Shown here piece after piece: positions 17,395 through 25,275 of a DNA stretch of 64,000 bases. The translations under genes and the position numbers were made by a program. The notes beneath the pieces are model-generated. The model saw nothing but the letters and a program-made list of their open reading frames with translations. It made no database searches and had not been told where the DNA came from. The DNA comes from Aeromicrobium sp. A1-2 (GTDB taxonomy: Bacteria > Actinomycetota > Actinomycetes > Propionibacteriales > Nocardioidaceae). The stretch lies in contig NZ_CP027482.1 in NCBI RefSeq assembly GCF_003443875.1, positions 248,001-312,000 of the forward strand, in the 5' to 3' direction. The stretch's first letter is position 1. Every line of letters begins with the position of its first letter.

Positions 17395-17646
17395 GTGTTC
17401 AAGCGACGAAGTCACGAACCAGGTGAGCCGAGCCGGGCCGCTCGCGACGACGTTCTCCATCTCGTGGTCAGCGACGACGGCCACTCGATCGGCCCATGGA
17501 CCCCGGGCGTGGGACTTGCGTCGATGCGTGAGCGTGCCGAGCAGGTCGGGGGAACACTGACCGCCGCGCCGCATGGTCGCGGCGGCTGCGTCGAGGTGTG
17601 GGTCCCACTCAATCCTGCTGGTGATCCGGAAAGCACCGTCGCCTGA
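17395..17646 (+). pseudogene. Histidine kinase C-terminal (HATPase) remnant
   Basis: An 83-codon frame whose centre reads DDVLHLVVSDDG, then GVGLASMRERAEQVGGTLTAAP and GGCVEVWVPL. These match the G1/G2 ATP-binding boxes and C-terminal end of NarX/DesK-type sensor kinases. The sensor, dimerisation domain and N box are missing, and no response regulator follows. It sits directly behind the rplA terminator in a 371-base gap without an intact gene. A relic of a deleted two-component system is the best reading. Confidence 0.6.
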
Positions 17647-17705
17647 CCCGCAGGCACTCGGGCGCGAGTTTTTGCGCGGACGGGCCCGCCTCCTATGCTC
17701 GTCCC

Positions 17706-18533
17706 ATGATGATGACTCGGAAGACAACTTCGCTGGTGGCCGCGGTCCTGCTGGCGGCGCTCTCGCTGTCGGCGTGCGGCGACAAGGACGACAAGGCCGC
17801 GGGTACGTCGGCCGATCCCAAGGCCAGCTCGGCCAACACGTCGAAAGACCTGACGCAGGCGAGCTTCATGTCGGTCGTGACTGCGGCACAGAGCAAGGCC
17901 AGGACGAGTCACGTCTCGATGGACGTGGGCTTCGGCGGACAGAGCATCAAGGCCGAGGGTGATGTCGAGATCGGCGCGAGCGCCGCTGACACCGCGATGA
18001 GCATGACGATGGACATGGGGTCCGCCGTCGGCAACATGGAGTTGCGGCTCGTGGACCAGGTCTTCTACCTCAACTTCGGTCCGATGACGCAGAACAAGTT
18101 CGCCAAGATCGACCTGACCGACGACTCGAATGCGGCGGGCCAGCAGTACGGGCAGCTGCTCGACCAGATGGATCCGTCCAAGCAGCTCGAGGCCTTCAAC
18201 GAGGCCATGACGTCGTTCGAGAAGAAGGGCAGCCCCAAGAAGATCGACGGAGTTGACGCGCAGCCCTACGAGCTCGTGCTCGACACCGCCAAGATTGCCT
18301 CGGTCGCCGAGCTGCCGGGCGGAGCCGCCGACTCGATGCCGAAGACGCTGACCTACACGATGTTCCTGGGTCCGGACAACCTGCCGCGACGCATGTCCAC
18401 CGAAGTTTCCGGCTCCGCCATCACGGTGGACTACTCCAAATGGGGCGAGACGGTCGAGATCAAGGCGCCCTCGGCAGCCGAGATCTCCGACCAGGATCTG
18501 GGCAAGCTGATGAGCGGAGAGCTCGCCGGCTGA
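17706..18533 (+). CDS. LppX/LprG-like lipoprotein
   Basis: 275 residues with a signal peptide (MMMTRKTTSLVAAVLLAALS) ending in lipobox LSAC. An Ala/Ser/Lys-rich linker precedes a mature domain of alternating beta stretches, such as VSMDVGFGGQSIKAEGDVEI and VDQVFYLNFGPM. This pattern resembles the LppX/LprA/F/G superfamily that carries lipids or glycolipids across the cell envelope. Membership is inferred from layout, not a strict motif. It is monocistronic, with a perfect hairpin after the stop, and it sits near the mce lipid importer. Confidence 0.75.
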   Translation: MMMTRKTTSLVAAVLLAALSLSACGDKDDKAAGTSADPKASSANTSKDLTQASFMSVVTAAQSKARTSHVSMDVGFGGQSIKAEGDVEIGASAADTAMSMTMDMGSAVGNMELRLVDQVFYLNFGPMTQNKFAKIDLTDDSNAAGQQYGQLLDQMDPSKQLEAFNEAMTSFEKKGSPKKIDGVDAQPYELVLDTAKIASVAELPGGAADSMPKTLTYTMFLGPDNLPRRMSTEVSGSAITVDYSKWGETVEIKAPSAAEISDQDLGKLMSGELAG

Positions 18534-18539
18534 CGCCCG

Positions 18540-18572
18540 CCGTCCGGTGGCGATTTGGCCGCCACCGGACGG
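18540..18572 (+). terminator. Terminator hairpin after the LppX-like gene
   Basis: CCGTCCGGTGGCG / CGCCACCGGACGG, a perfect 13-bp stem with a 7-nt loop, seven bases past the stop. It overlaps the likely -35 element of the rplJ promoter. Confidence 0.7.
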
Positions 18573-18583
18573 TGCCCTAGTCT
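18555..18583 (+). promoter_or_regulatory. Candidate rplJL promoter
   Basis: -35 TTGGCC (18555-18560), 17-bp spacer, -10 TAGTCT (18578-18583). The predicted start near 18590 coincides with the first base of the L10 leader. The -35 lies inside the preceding terminator hairpin. Confidence 0.55.
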
Positions 18584-18590
18584 TGAACTA

Positions 18591-18774
18591 CCGAAGACCG
18601 CTGGTCAGTGATTCGTAGAGTCGCACCAAGCGCCCGGAAGGGCGGCCCGCGCAGGTTGCAGATGTTGTTCCATCAGACGTCCCGCGCCTCGCGCCGGGAC
18701 GTTTTTTCGTGTCGGGCCCGTGTACGCACATGGGGTCGCAGTCTTCGTACGACCCATGTGCTGGAAGGAGACCC
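18591..18774 (+). ncRNA. Ribosomal L10 leader with built-in attenuator hairpin
   Basis: The 184-nt leader begins CCGAAGACCGCTGGTCAG, as in actinobacterial L10 leaders that bind L10(L12)4 for autogenous control. Inside it CGTCCCG (18679-18685) pairs with CGGGACG (18696-18702), followed by six T residues: an intrinsic-terminator structure well before the start codon. A second hairpin, ACATGGGGTCG / CGACCCATGT, lies just before the rplJ ribosome binding site and could sequester it. This suggests both transcriptional and translational control. Confidence 0.75.
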
Positions 18775-19437
18775 ATGGCAAACCCGGACAAGACAGCCGC
18801 CGTTGCCGCGCTCGCAGATCATTTCCGCGAGTCCAACGGTGCTGTTCTCACCGAGTACCGCGGTCTCACCGTGAAGCAGCTGCAGGAACTGCGGCGAACT
18901 CTCGGTGCGAACGTGCGCTATGCCGTCGCCAAGAACACGCTGACCAAGATCGCTGCCAAGGACGCGGGGGTGGAGCTCGATGCCGATCTCCTCACCGGTC
19001 CGACTGCCATTGCCTTCATCAAGGGCGATGCGGTGGACGCGGCCAAGGGTCTGCGTGACTTCGCGAAGGCGAACTCGCCACTCATCATCAAGGGAGGCTT
19101 CCTTGACGGGAAGATCCTCACTGCTGAAGAGATCAACAAGCTGGCCGACCTCGAGTCGCGCGAGGTTCTCCTCGCCAAGCTCGCAGGTGGCATGAAGGCC
19201 AGCCTGACGAACGCCGCGTCGCTGTTCAACGCCCCGCTGTCGCAGGCCGCCCGAGTATTCGGTGCACTGCAGGCGAAGGCCGAGAGCGACCCGTCGGTTC
19301 TGGCAGCAGGCCCCGAGCCTGTCGCCCCGGTCGAGGAGGCCCCCGCGGCCGAATCGGCTGCAGAAACCCCGGCCGAGGCACCCGCCGACGCCGCACCTGT
19401 CGACGCGTCTGCCGACGCCGAGACGACCGAGGGCTGA
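18775..19437 (+). CDS. rplJ: 50S ribosomal protein L10
   Basis: 220 residues from ATG behind GGAAGGAG ([17 protein letters not shown]). Conserved [17 protein letters not shown] and [13 protein letters not shown] bind 23S rRNA; the C-terminal helix binds L7/L12 dimers. The tail after ~residue 175 is Ala/Pro/Glu-rich low complexity. It is regulated by the leader described above. Confidence 0.97.
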   Translation: MANPDKTAAVAALADHFRESNGAVLTEYRGLTVKQLQELRRTLGANVRYAVAKNTLTKIAAKDAGVELDADLLTGPTAIAFIKGDAVDAAKGLRDFAKANSPLIIKGGFLDGKILTAEEINKLADLESREVLLAKLAGGMKASLTNAASLFNAPLSQAARVFGALQAKAESDPSVLAAGPEPVAPVEEAPAAESAAETPAEAPADAAPVDASADAETTEG

Positions 19438-19491
19438 AAGCCCGATTCACATCGGGACCCCCTCGGGGTCTCATAACGGAAGGACGCCACC

Positions 19492-19872
19492 ATGGCGAAG
19501 CTCAGCACTGGCGATCTGCTGGATGCATTCAAGGAAATGACCCTCATCGAGCTCTCTGAGTTCGTGAAGGAGTTCGAGGACACGTTCGACGTCACCGCGG
19601 CTGCTCCGGCTGCTGCGGCTGCCGCTCCGGCTGCCGCTGCCGCTGAAGAGGCTGCAGAGCAGGACGAGTTCGACGTCATCCTTGAGGGTGCCGGCGAGAA
19701 GAAGATCCAGGTCATCAAGGAAGTTCGTACCATCACCGGTCTCGGACTCAAGGAGGCCAAGGACCTCGTCGAAGGCGCCCCGAAGCCCGTCCTCGAGAAG
19801 GCCAACAAGGAAGCTGCCGAGAAGGCGAAGGATGCCCTCGAGGCAGCCGGCGCCAGCGTCACCGTCAAGTGA
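19492..19872 (+). CDS. rplL: 50S ribosomal protein L7/L12
   Basis: 126 residues ([21 protein letters not shown]). It has the N-terminal dimerisation domain, an Ala-rich hinge (residues 37-52) and a C-terminal factor-binding domain with [21 protein letters not shown] perfect 17-bp terminator follows. Confidence 0.97.
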   Translation: MAKLSTGDLLDAFKEMTLIELSEFVKEFEDTFDVTAAAPAAAAAAPAAAAAEEAAEQDEFDVILEGAGEKKIQVIKEVRTITGLGLKEAKDLVEGAPKPVLEKANKEAAEKAKDALEAAGASVTVK

Positions 19873-19889
19873 CAACTCGCTGAATCCGT

Positions 19890-19927
19890 CCACAGGCGCC
19901 TCTCCCTACGGGGAGAGGCGCCTGTGG
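19890..19927 (+). terminator. Terminator after rplL
   Basis: Perfect 17-bp stem CCACAGGCGCCTCTCCC / GGGAGAGGCGCCTGTGG with a TACG loop, 17 bases after the stop. It insulates the ribosomal operon from the mce operon. Confidence 0.8.
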
Positions 19928-19952
19928 CATTTCCAGGTGGCGCGCATCACGT

Positions 19953-19981
19953 TTGTCACTCAGAGTTACCTGAGGTATGTT
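19953..19981 (+). promoter_or_regulatory. Candidate promoter of the first mce operon
   Basis: -35 TTGTCA (19953-19958), exactly 17 bp, then -10 TATGTT (19976-19981). It is 25 bases past the rplL terminator and predicts a leader of about 160 nt before mceG. Confidence 0.5.
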
Positions 19982-20080
19982 TCAGCGGATCCTTAGGTTG
20001 TTACCTGTGAGTCACAAGTACCTCGAGCGTCCCGTAACCTGCGTTGACGATTCTCGTTAGTACCTGTGTCTACGGTCACA
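19967..20080. promoter_or_regulatory. TACCT repeat array and palindromes upstream of mceG
   Basis: The palindrome TACCT-G-AGGTA (19967-19977) sits in the promoter spacer and touches the -10. Further TACCT-like elements begin at 20002, 20019, 20036 (AACCT) and 20061, spaced 35, 17, 17 and 25 bp. A second palindrome TGTGA-G-TCACA covers 20006-20016. TGTGT-CTACGG-TCACA (20065-20080) fits a Crp/GlxR-type box (TGTGA-N6-TCACA) with one mismatch. Together these look like a multi-site operator; the regulator is not identified. Confidence 0.5.
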
Positions 20081-20148
20081 CAGACCTAGGATGAGGGAGC
20101 CCTGTCGGAAGTCGCCGGCAGGTCACGGAGAGCAAGGAGGGGGCGTCC

Positions 20149-21108
20149 GTGGGCGTTGAAGTCGTCGTCGAAGGCCTGACCAAGAAGTTCGGTAGTTCGT
20201 TGATCTGGAAGGACGTCTCGCTGACGTTGCCAGCCGGGGAGATCTCCGTGATGCTGGGCCCTTCGGGCACGGGCAAGTCGGTGTTCCTGAAGACCCTGAT
20301 CGGTCTGCTCAAGCCCAATGAGGGGCATGTGTGGATCGAGGGCACGGACATCGCGAACTGCAAGGAAAAAGAGCTCTACGAGATCCGCAAGCTGTTCGGG
20401 GTGCTGTTCCAGGACGGCGCGATGTTCGGCTCGATGGACCTGTTCGACAACGTGGCGTTCCCGTTGCGCGAGCACACCAACAAAAAAGAGTCCGAGATCC
20501 GCACCATCGTGATGGACAAGATGGAGCTGACCGGTCTGGTGGGCGCCGAGAACAAGCTGCCCGGCGAGATCTCCGGTGGTATGCGCAAGCGTGCTGGCCT
20601 GGCCCGCGCGCTGGTGCTGGATCCGGAGATCCTGCTGATCGATGAGCCGGACTCTGGCCTCGACCCGGTCCGCACCTCGTACATCAACCAGTTGTTCATC
20701 GATCTGAACGCGCAGATCGACGCGACGTTCCTGATCGTGACGCACGACGTCAACACCGCTCGCACGGTCCCGGACAACATCGGTCTGCTGTATCACCGGC
20801 ACCTGGCGATGTTCGGCCCGCGCGAGATGCTGCTGACCTCGGATGAGCCGGTCGTGGCGCAGTTCCTCAACGCCCAGACCGTCGGCCCGATCGGCATGTC
20901 CGAGGAGAAGGACGCCGATGAGCTGGCAAGCGAGCAGGGCATCGAGATGCCGCCGCTTCCGCCCGTCCCGATGCAGCTCGAGCCCTCCGACGGTCGTCCT
21001 CGTCGTGCCCAGCGTGAAGCTGGCGCATGGTGCCGCGACAATGGCGTCACCGCACCCGCCGGTTCCTTCGGAGAGAGCATGCCGTTGGCCGCCGGCGGTA
21101 TCGCGTGA
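20149..21108 (+). CDS. mceG: Mce transporter ATPase MceG/Mkl-like
   Basis: ABC ATPase energising Mce lipid import. 319 residues from GTG behind AAGGAGGGGG. Walker A is GPSGTGKS, Q-loop region GVLFQDGAMFGSM, signature ISGGMRKRAGLARAL, Walker B LLIDEPDSGLDP, switch His in LIVTHD. The core ends near residue 245. The remaining ~75 residues are an acidic/Pro-rich extension (EMPPLPPVPMQLEPSDG), as in mycobacterial MceG, whose C-terminal extension matters for stability. It is the first gene of a ten-gene unit coupled to the permease by GTGA. It is the only Mce ATPase in the window. Confidence 0.92.
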   Translation: MGVEVVVEGLTKKFGSSLIWKDVSLTLPAGEISVMLGPSGTGKSVFLKTLIGLLKPNEGHVWIEGTDIANCKEKELYEIRKLFGVLFQDGAMFGSMDLFDNVAFPLREHTNKKESEIRTIVMDKMELTGLVGAENKLPGEISGGMRKRAGLARALVLDPEILLIDEPDSGLDPVRTSYINQLFIDLNAQIDATFLIVTHDVNTARTVPDNIGLLYHRHLAMFGPREMLLTSDEPVVAQFLNAQTVGPIGMSEEKDADELASEQGIEMPPLPPVPMQLEPSDGRPRRAQREAGAWCRDNGVTAPAGSFGESMPLAAGGIA

Positions 21109-21881
21109 GCGCAGCCGTCGTCGTCGGCCCCGCGAGGGTAGCCGGCAATCTCTTCGCGTTCGCGCTCGACGTCCTGGTGGCGTTGTTCCGGCGACCGTTC
21201 CAGCTCAAGGAGTTCCTGCTCCAGTCCTGGTTCATCGTCAAGGTCACGATCGTCCCCACGGCCTTCGTCGCGATCCCGTTCGGCGCGGTCATCGCGCTGC
21301 AGGTCGGTGGCCTCATCAAGCAGTTCGGCGCGCAGTCATTCACCGGATCGGCTGCCGTGCTCGCCGTGGTTCGCGAGGCCGGACCGATCGCCACTGCTCT
21401 CCTGATCGCGGGTGCCGCCGGCTCCGCGATCGCGGCGGATTTCGGCGCCCGCCGCATTCGTGAAGAACTCGACGCGATGATGGTGCTCGGCATCGATCCC
21501 ATCCAGCGCCTCGTCGTGCCGCGCGTGCTCGCGGTGATGCTCGTCGCGGTGTTCCTCAACGGACTGGTGACGGTCGTCGGTGTCGCGGGCGGCTACGTGT
21601 TCAATGTCGTGCTGCAGGACGGCACGCCAGGTGCCTATTTAGCGTCCTTCACCGCACTGGCTCAATTACCTGACATGTATCAAGGCATGGTCAAAGCCGT
21701 GATATTCGGCTTCATCGCTGCGATCGTCGCGTCCTACAAGGGCATGAACGCCAAGGGCGGTCCGAAGGGTGTCGGCGACGCGGTCAACGAGGCCGTCGTC
21801 ATCACGTTCACCCTGCTGTTCATCGTCAACTTCTTCATCTCGGCCATCTACATCCAACTCGTACCGCCGAAGGGGATGTGA
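21105..21881 (+). CDS. YrbE/MlaE-family permease, first subunit (YrbEA), operon 1
   Basis: 258-residue integral membrane protein from GTG 21105, overlapping the mceG stop. Several hydrophobic segments include VAIPFGAVIALQVGGLI and AVMLVAVFLNGLVTVVG. The cytoplasmic coupling motif RRIREELDAMMVLGIDP matches the EExDAL loop that contacts the ATPase. The C-terminal YKGMNAKGGPKGVGDAVNEAVV is the family signature. It forms a heterodimeric permease with the next gene. Confidence 0.92.
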   Translation: MSAAVVVGPARVAGNLFAFALDVLVALFRRPFQLKEFLLQSWFIVKVTIVPTAFVAIPFGAVIALQVGGLIKQFGAQSFTGSAAVLAVVREAGPIATALLIAGAAGSAIAADFGARRIREELDAMMVLGIDPIQRLVVPRVLAVMLVAVFLNGLVTVVGVAGGYVFNVVLQDGTPGAYLASFTALAQLPDMYQGMVKAVIFGFIAAIVASYKGMNAKGGPKGVGDAVNEAVVITFTLLFIVNFFISAIYIQLVPPKGM

Positions 21882-21884
21882 CCC

Positions 21885-22730
21885 ATGGCCGGCAAGACAG
21901 CTCTGTCCACTCTCACCGACCTGCCCGGCAAGGCCGGTGGCGCACTCGACGACCTCGGTCGTCAGATGCTCTTCTACATCCGTGTCGTGGCTTCGATCCC
22001 CCGCACGATCGCCAACTACGGCAAGGAGATCGTGCGGCTCTTGGCCGAGGTCGCCCTTGGCTCGGGCTCGCTGGCGGTCATCGGCGGCACGGTCGGCGTC
22101 ATTGCCGCGATGTGCTTCTTCACCGGCACCGAGGTCGGCATCCAGGGTTATGCGGCCCTCGACCAGCTCGGCACCGCCGCGCTGACCGGTTTCATCTCTG
22201 CCTACTTCAACACGCGTGAGATTGCGCCGATCGTCGCGGGCATCGCACTGGCCGCGACCGTCGGCTGCGGCTTCACCGCCCAGCTCGGCGCGATGCGGAT
22301 CAGCGAGGAGGTCGACGCGCTCGAGGTCATGGCGATTCCTTCGCTGCCATTCCTCGTGACCACGCGCGTTATCGCCGGACTCATCGCGGTCGTCCCGCTC
22401 TACATCGTCGGACTGCTGTCGTCCTACTTCGCGACCAGATTGACGATCACCAAGATCAACGGGCAGAGCACCGGCACCTACGATCACTACTTCACGACGT
22501 TCCTGCCACCGGGTGACGTGCTGTGGTCATTCGCCAAGGTGCTGATCTTCGCGATCGTCGTGATCTTGATCCACTGCTACTACGGCTACTACGCCAGCGG
22601 TGGACCCGCCGGCGTGGGCGTGGCCGTGGGCCTGGCCATCCGCACCTCCATCGTCGCCATCAACGTGGTCGACCTGCTCGCCTCGATGGCGATCTGGGGC
22701 ACGAACGTGACCGTCAGATTGGCAGGTTGA
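21885..22730 (+). CDS. YrbE/MlaE-family permease, second subunit (YrbEB), operon 1
   Basis: 281 residues starting MAGKTALSTLTDLPGKAGG three bases after the first permease. It has the coupling loop MRISEEVDALEVMAIPS, family motif AYFNTREIAPIVAGIALAATVGCGF, and C-terminal YYGYYASGGPAGVGVAVGLA. It partners YrbEA in the membrane channel that receives lipid from the Mce tube. Confidence 0.92.
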   Translation: MAGKTALSTLTDLPGKAGGALDDLGRQMLFYIRVVASIPRTIANYGKEIVRLLAEVALGSGSLAVIGGTVGVIAAMCFFTGTEVGIQGYAALDQLGTAALTGFISAYFNTREIAPIVAGIALAATVGCGFTAQLGAMRISEEVDALEVMAIPSLPFLVTTRVIAGLIAVVPLYIVGLLSSYFATRLTITKINGQSTGTYDHYFTTFLPPGDVLWSFAKVLIFAIVVILIHCYYGYYASGGPAGVGVAVGLAIRTSIVAINVVDLLASMAIWGTNVTVRLAG

Positions 22731-22732
22731 TC

Positions 22733-24172
22733 ATGGCTCGTACTCCTGTTCTCGAACGCTCGATGTCCCTCAAGGTGCTCGGCGCCGGATTCATCGCGCT
22801 GGTCCTGCTGGTCGTCTGGGTCACGTACGCCTTCTTCACGAAGGCCTTCGTCGACTACGACCCGGTGTTCCTCACGACCGACACGACCGGCGTCAACCTG
22901 CCGCAGAACGCCGACGTCAAGCTCCGCGGCGTCATCGTCGGCGAGGTCCGCAAGGTCTCGCCGGACGGTGACGGCGTCAAGCTGCTGCTGGCCATGAACC
23001 CCAAGTTGATCGGTGACGTCCCTCAGGGCGTCACGGCCCAGCTGATTCCCAAGACCCTGTTCGGAGAGAAGTACGTCGCGCTCCTCCCGCCCGAGCAGGA
23101 CATCACGGGTGGCGCGATGCTGCGCGCCGGCGACACGATCACCAAGGCCAATGTCCCGATCGAGGTCGAGACGTTGCTCAACGACCTCTACCCGTTGCTC
23201 AACGCGGTCGACCCGGCCAGCCTCTCCTACACGCTGAGCGCGGTCTCGACGGCGCTCGAGGGTCGAGGCACCCAGCTGGGCGAGACGCTGGTCCAGGCCA
23301 ACAGCTACCTGCGCAAGACCAACCCCGACATCCCCCAGCTCATCACCGACCTGACGAAGCTCGGCACGGTCGCCGACGGCTACGCCAATGCGATGCCAGA
23401 TCTGGGTCGCCTGCTGCGCAACACCGTCGTGACCGGCAACACGATCGTGGCCAAGAAGTCGCAGCTCACGGCCTTCTTCGACGAGGGGACCCGGTTGTCC
23501 AACACCTTGACCGAGTTCACCAAGGACAACGGCGAGAACCTCAAGACTCTGGCCAAGGACGGACGCCCCGTGCTCGAGACCGTCGGCGAGTACTCCTCGA
23601 CCTTCCCGTGCTTCCTGGGTGCGATGAGTCAGATCATCCCGCGCCTGGACAGCGCCTATCGCGAAGGCATGCTGCACATCAATGTCGAGATCATCTCCCA
23701 GCCCGATGCCTACGACGAGAACGAGAAGCTTGATGTGTCCAAGGCTGACTTCGACGCGGCATCACAGGGCGCTGCGGCCACGAGCGGCAAGGACATCCGT
23801 GCCGACAACGCCGCCAAGCCGACCTGTCTGGACCTCAACGCGATGAACAAGAGCGAGGCCGCAAAGGACAAGTTCTCCTCGCAGGACAACCCCTTCACGG
23901 TTTCCGCCGACGTCTTCAAGCTCATCGGCATCAAGCGGTCGCACGCCAAGTTCGGCAAGGAGTCTGACTACGCCAACCGCTCGGCCGCCTCCAGCGTCTC
24001 GCTCGAGGGTCTCGTGCAGCCGAGCGTCGACGGAATCGACTCGGCGCAGGAGCGCGGTGAGCTCAATGTGCTGCTCGGCTCCACGCTCGGAATGACGCCC
24101 TCGGACGTTCCCGACGTCGGGTCGCTGCTGATCAGCTCGATCCTCCGTGGATCGGCGGTGAACCTCAAATGA
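22733..24172 (+). CDS. MCE-family protein MceA, operon 1
   Basis: 479 residues (MARTPVLERSMSLKVLGAGF). One N-terminal membrane anchor (ALVLLVVWVTYAFF), then an MCE domain with TTGVNLPQNADVKLRGVIVGEV and TLFGEKYVALLPP. A long helical region and a Lys/Ser-rich tail (~340-479) follow. It is the first of six Mce proteins expected to build a hydrophobic tube through the periplasm-like space. ATG starts two bases after the permease stop and it overlaps mceB by ATGA. Confidence 0.9.
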   Translation: MARTPVLERSMSLKVLGAGFIALVLLVVWVTYAFFTKAFVDYDPVFLTTDTTGVNLPQNADVKLRGVIVGEVRKVSPDGDGVKLLLAMNPKLIGDVPQGVTAQLIPKTLFGEKYVALLPPEQDITGGAMLRAGDTITKANVPIEVETLLNDLYPLLNAVDPASLSYTLSAVSTALEGRGTQLGETLVQANSYLRKTNPDIPQLITDLTKLGTVADGYANAMPDLGRLLRNTVVTGNTIVAKKSQLTAFFDEGTRLSNTLTEFTKDNGENLKTLAKDGRPVLETVGEYSSTFPCFLGAMSQIIPRLDSAYREGMLHINVEIISQPDAYDENEKLDVSKADFDAASQGAAATSGKDIRADNAAKPTCLDLNAMNKSEAAKDKFSSQDNPFTVSADVFKLIGIKRSHAKFGKESDYANRSAASSVSLEGLVQPSVDGIDSAQERGELNVLLGSTLGMTPSDVPDVGSLLISSILRGSAVNLK

Positions 24173-25275
24173 AGCAGATCGATCGCGAGTCCATGAGCGC
24201 CCTGGTCAAGCTGGGGTTCTTCTTCGCCTTCACAGGCCTCTCAACGTTGGTTCTCGCGCTGACGCTCGGCAATGGCTCGTTCGGTGACCGCAAGGAGTAC
24301 AAGGCGGTCTTCAGCGACGTCACCGGCATGGCGAAGGGCGATGACATCCGCATCGCCGGCGTGGCGGTCGGGTCGGTCAAGAAGGTCGAGCTCATCAAGC
24401 GCGACACGGCTCTGGTGACGTTCGGCGTCGACTCGGACGTCCCGCTGACAGCCAACACCAACGCCACGATCAAGTTCCGCAACCTGGTCGGCCAGCGCTA
24501 CATCGCGTTGACCCAGGGCGCCGACGGTGCCAAATCGACTCTCAAGCCCGGTTCGACGATCCCCGCGAGCCGCACGCAGGAAGCCCTCGACCTCAATGTC
24601 CTGCTCAACGGCTTCAAGCCGGTCTTCCAGGCGCTGTCGCCGGCCGACACCAACAAGTTCGCCTACGAGATCGTGCAGACGCTGCAGGGCGAGACGGGCA
24701 ACGTGCAGAACCTGTTGGCCAGCACGTCATCGTTGACCAACACCCTGGCGGGCCGCGACCAGCTGATCGGAGACGTCATCACCAACCTCAGTGAGGTGCT
24801 CGACACCGTCGGGAGCCGTGATCGCGAGCTGACCGACACGATCGACACGCTGCAGCAGTTCGTGACCGGCCTCAAGGACGATCGCAATGCGATTCTCGAC
24901 TCGGTCGACTCGATCTCGGACCTGACCGATGAGACCTCCGACCTGCTCGTGCAGGGCCGGCCGGCGCTCAGCGAGGACATCAAGCAGCTCAACAACCTGA
25001 CCAAGAACCTCAGCAAGAAGAAGAACCTCGCGACGATCGAGACGGCGATCAAGATCTTGCCGATCAAGATCCAGAAGATCGGCAACCTGGCCTCCTCCGG
25101 CAGCGAGTTCAACTTCTTCCTGTGCAACCTTCGCGGCAGCATCACGATCCCCGAGATCAAGGTCGGCGATGTCGTGCTCCTGCCCGAGACGCCGATCAAC
25201 CTGACCGGCGCCGACGGGCTCGATGTCGGACCCGAGCGCTGCGACCAGCCTGCCTACCCGGGGGATGCCAAATGA
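24169..25275 (+). CDS. MCE-family protein MceB, operon 1
   Basis: 368 residues. N-terminal anchor VKLGFFFAFTGLSTLVLALTLG, then MCE domain KAVFSDVTGMAKGDDIRIAGVAVGSV and FRNLVGQRYIALTQG. A helical stretch of heptad-like TxxLxxF/LxxxR repeats follows. The Cys-containing tail FFLCNLRG and ERCDQPAY is typical of MceB. ATGA overlaps with both neighbours. Confidence 0.9.
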   Translation: MKQIDRESMSALVKLGFFFAFTGLSTLVLALTLGNGSFGDRKEYKAVFSDVTGMAKGDDIRIAGVAVGSVKKVELIKRDTALVTFGVDSDVPLTANTNATIKFRNLVGQRYIALTQGADGAKSTLKPGSTIPASRTQEALDLNVLLNGFKPVFQALSPADTNKFAYEIVQTLQGETGNVQNLLASTSSLTNTLAGRDQLIGDVITNLSEVLDTVGSRDRELTDTIDTLQQFVTGLKDDRNAILDSVDSISDLTDETSDLLVQGRPALSEDIKQLNNLTKNLSKKKNLATIETAIKILPIKIQKIGNLASSGSEFNFFLCNLRGSITIPEIKVGDVVLLPETPINLTGADGLDVGPERCDQPAYPGDAK

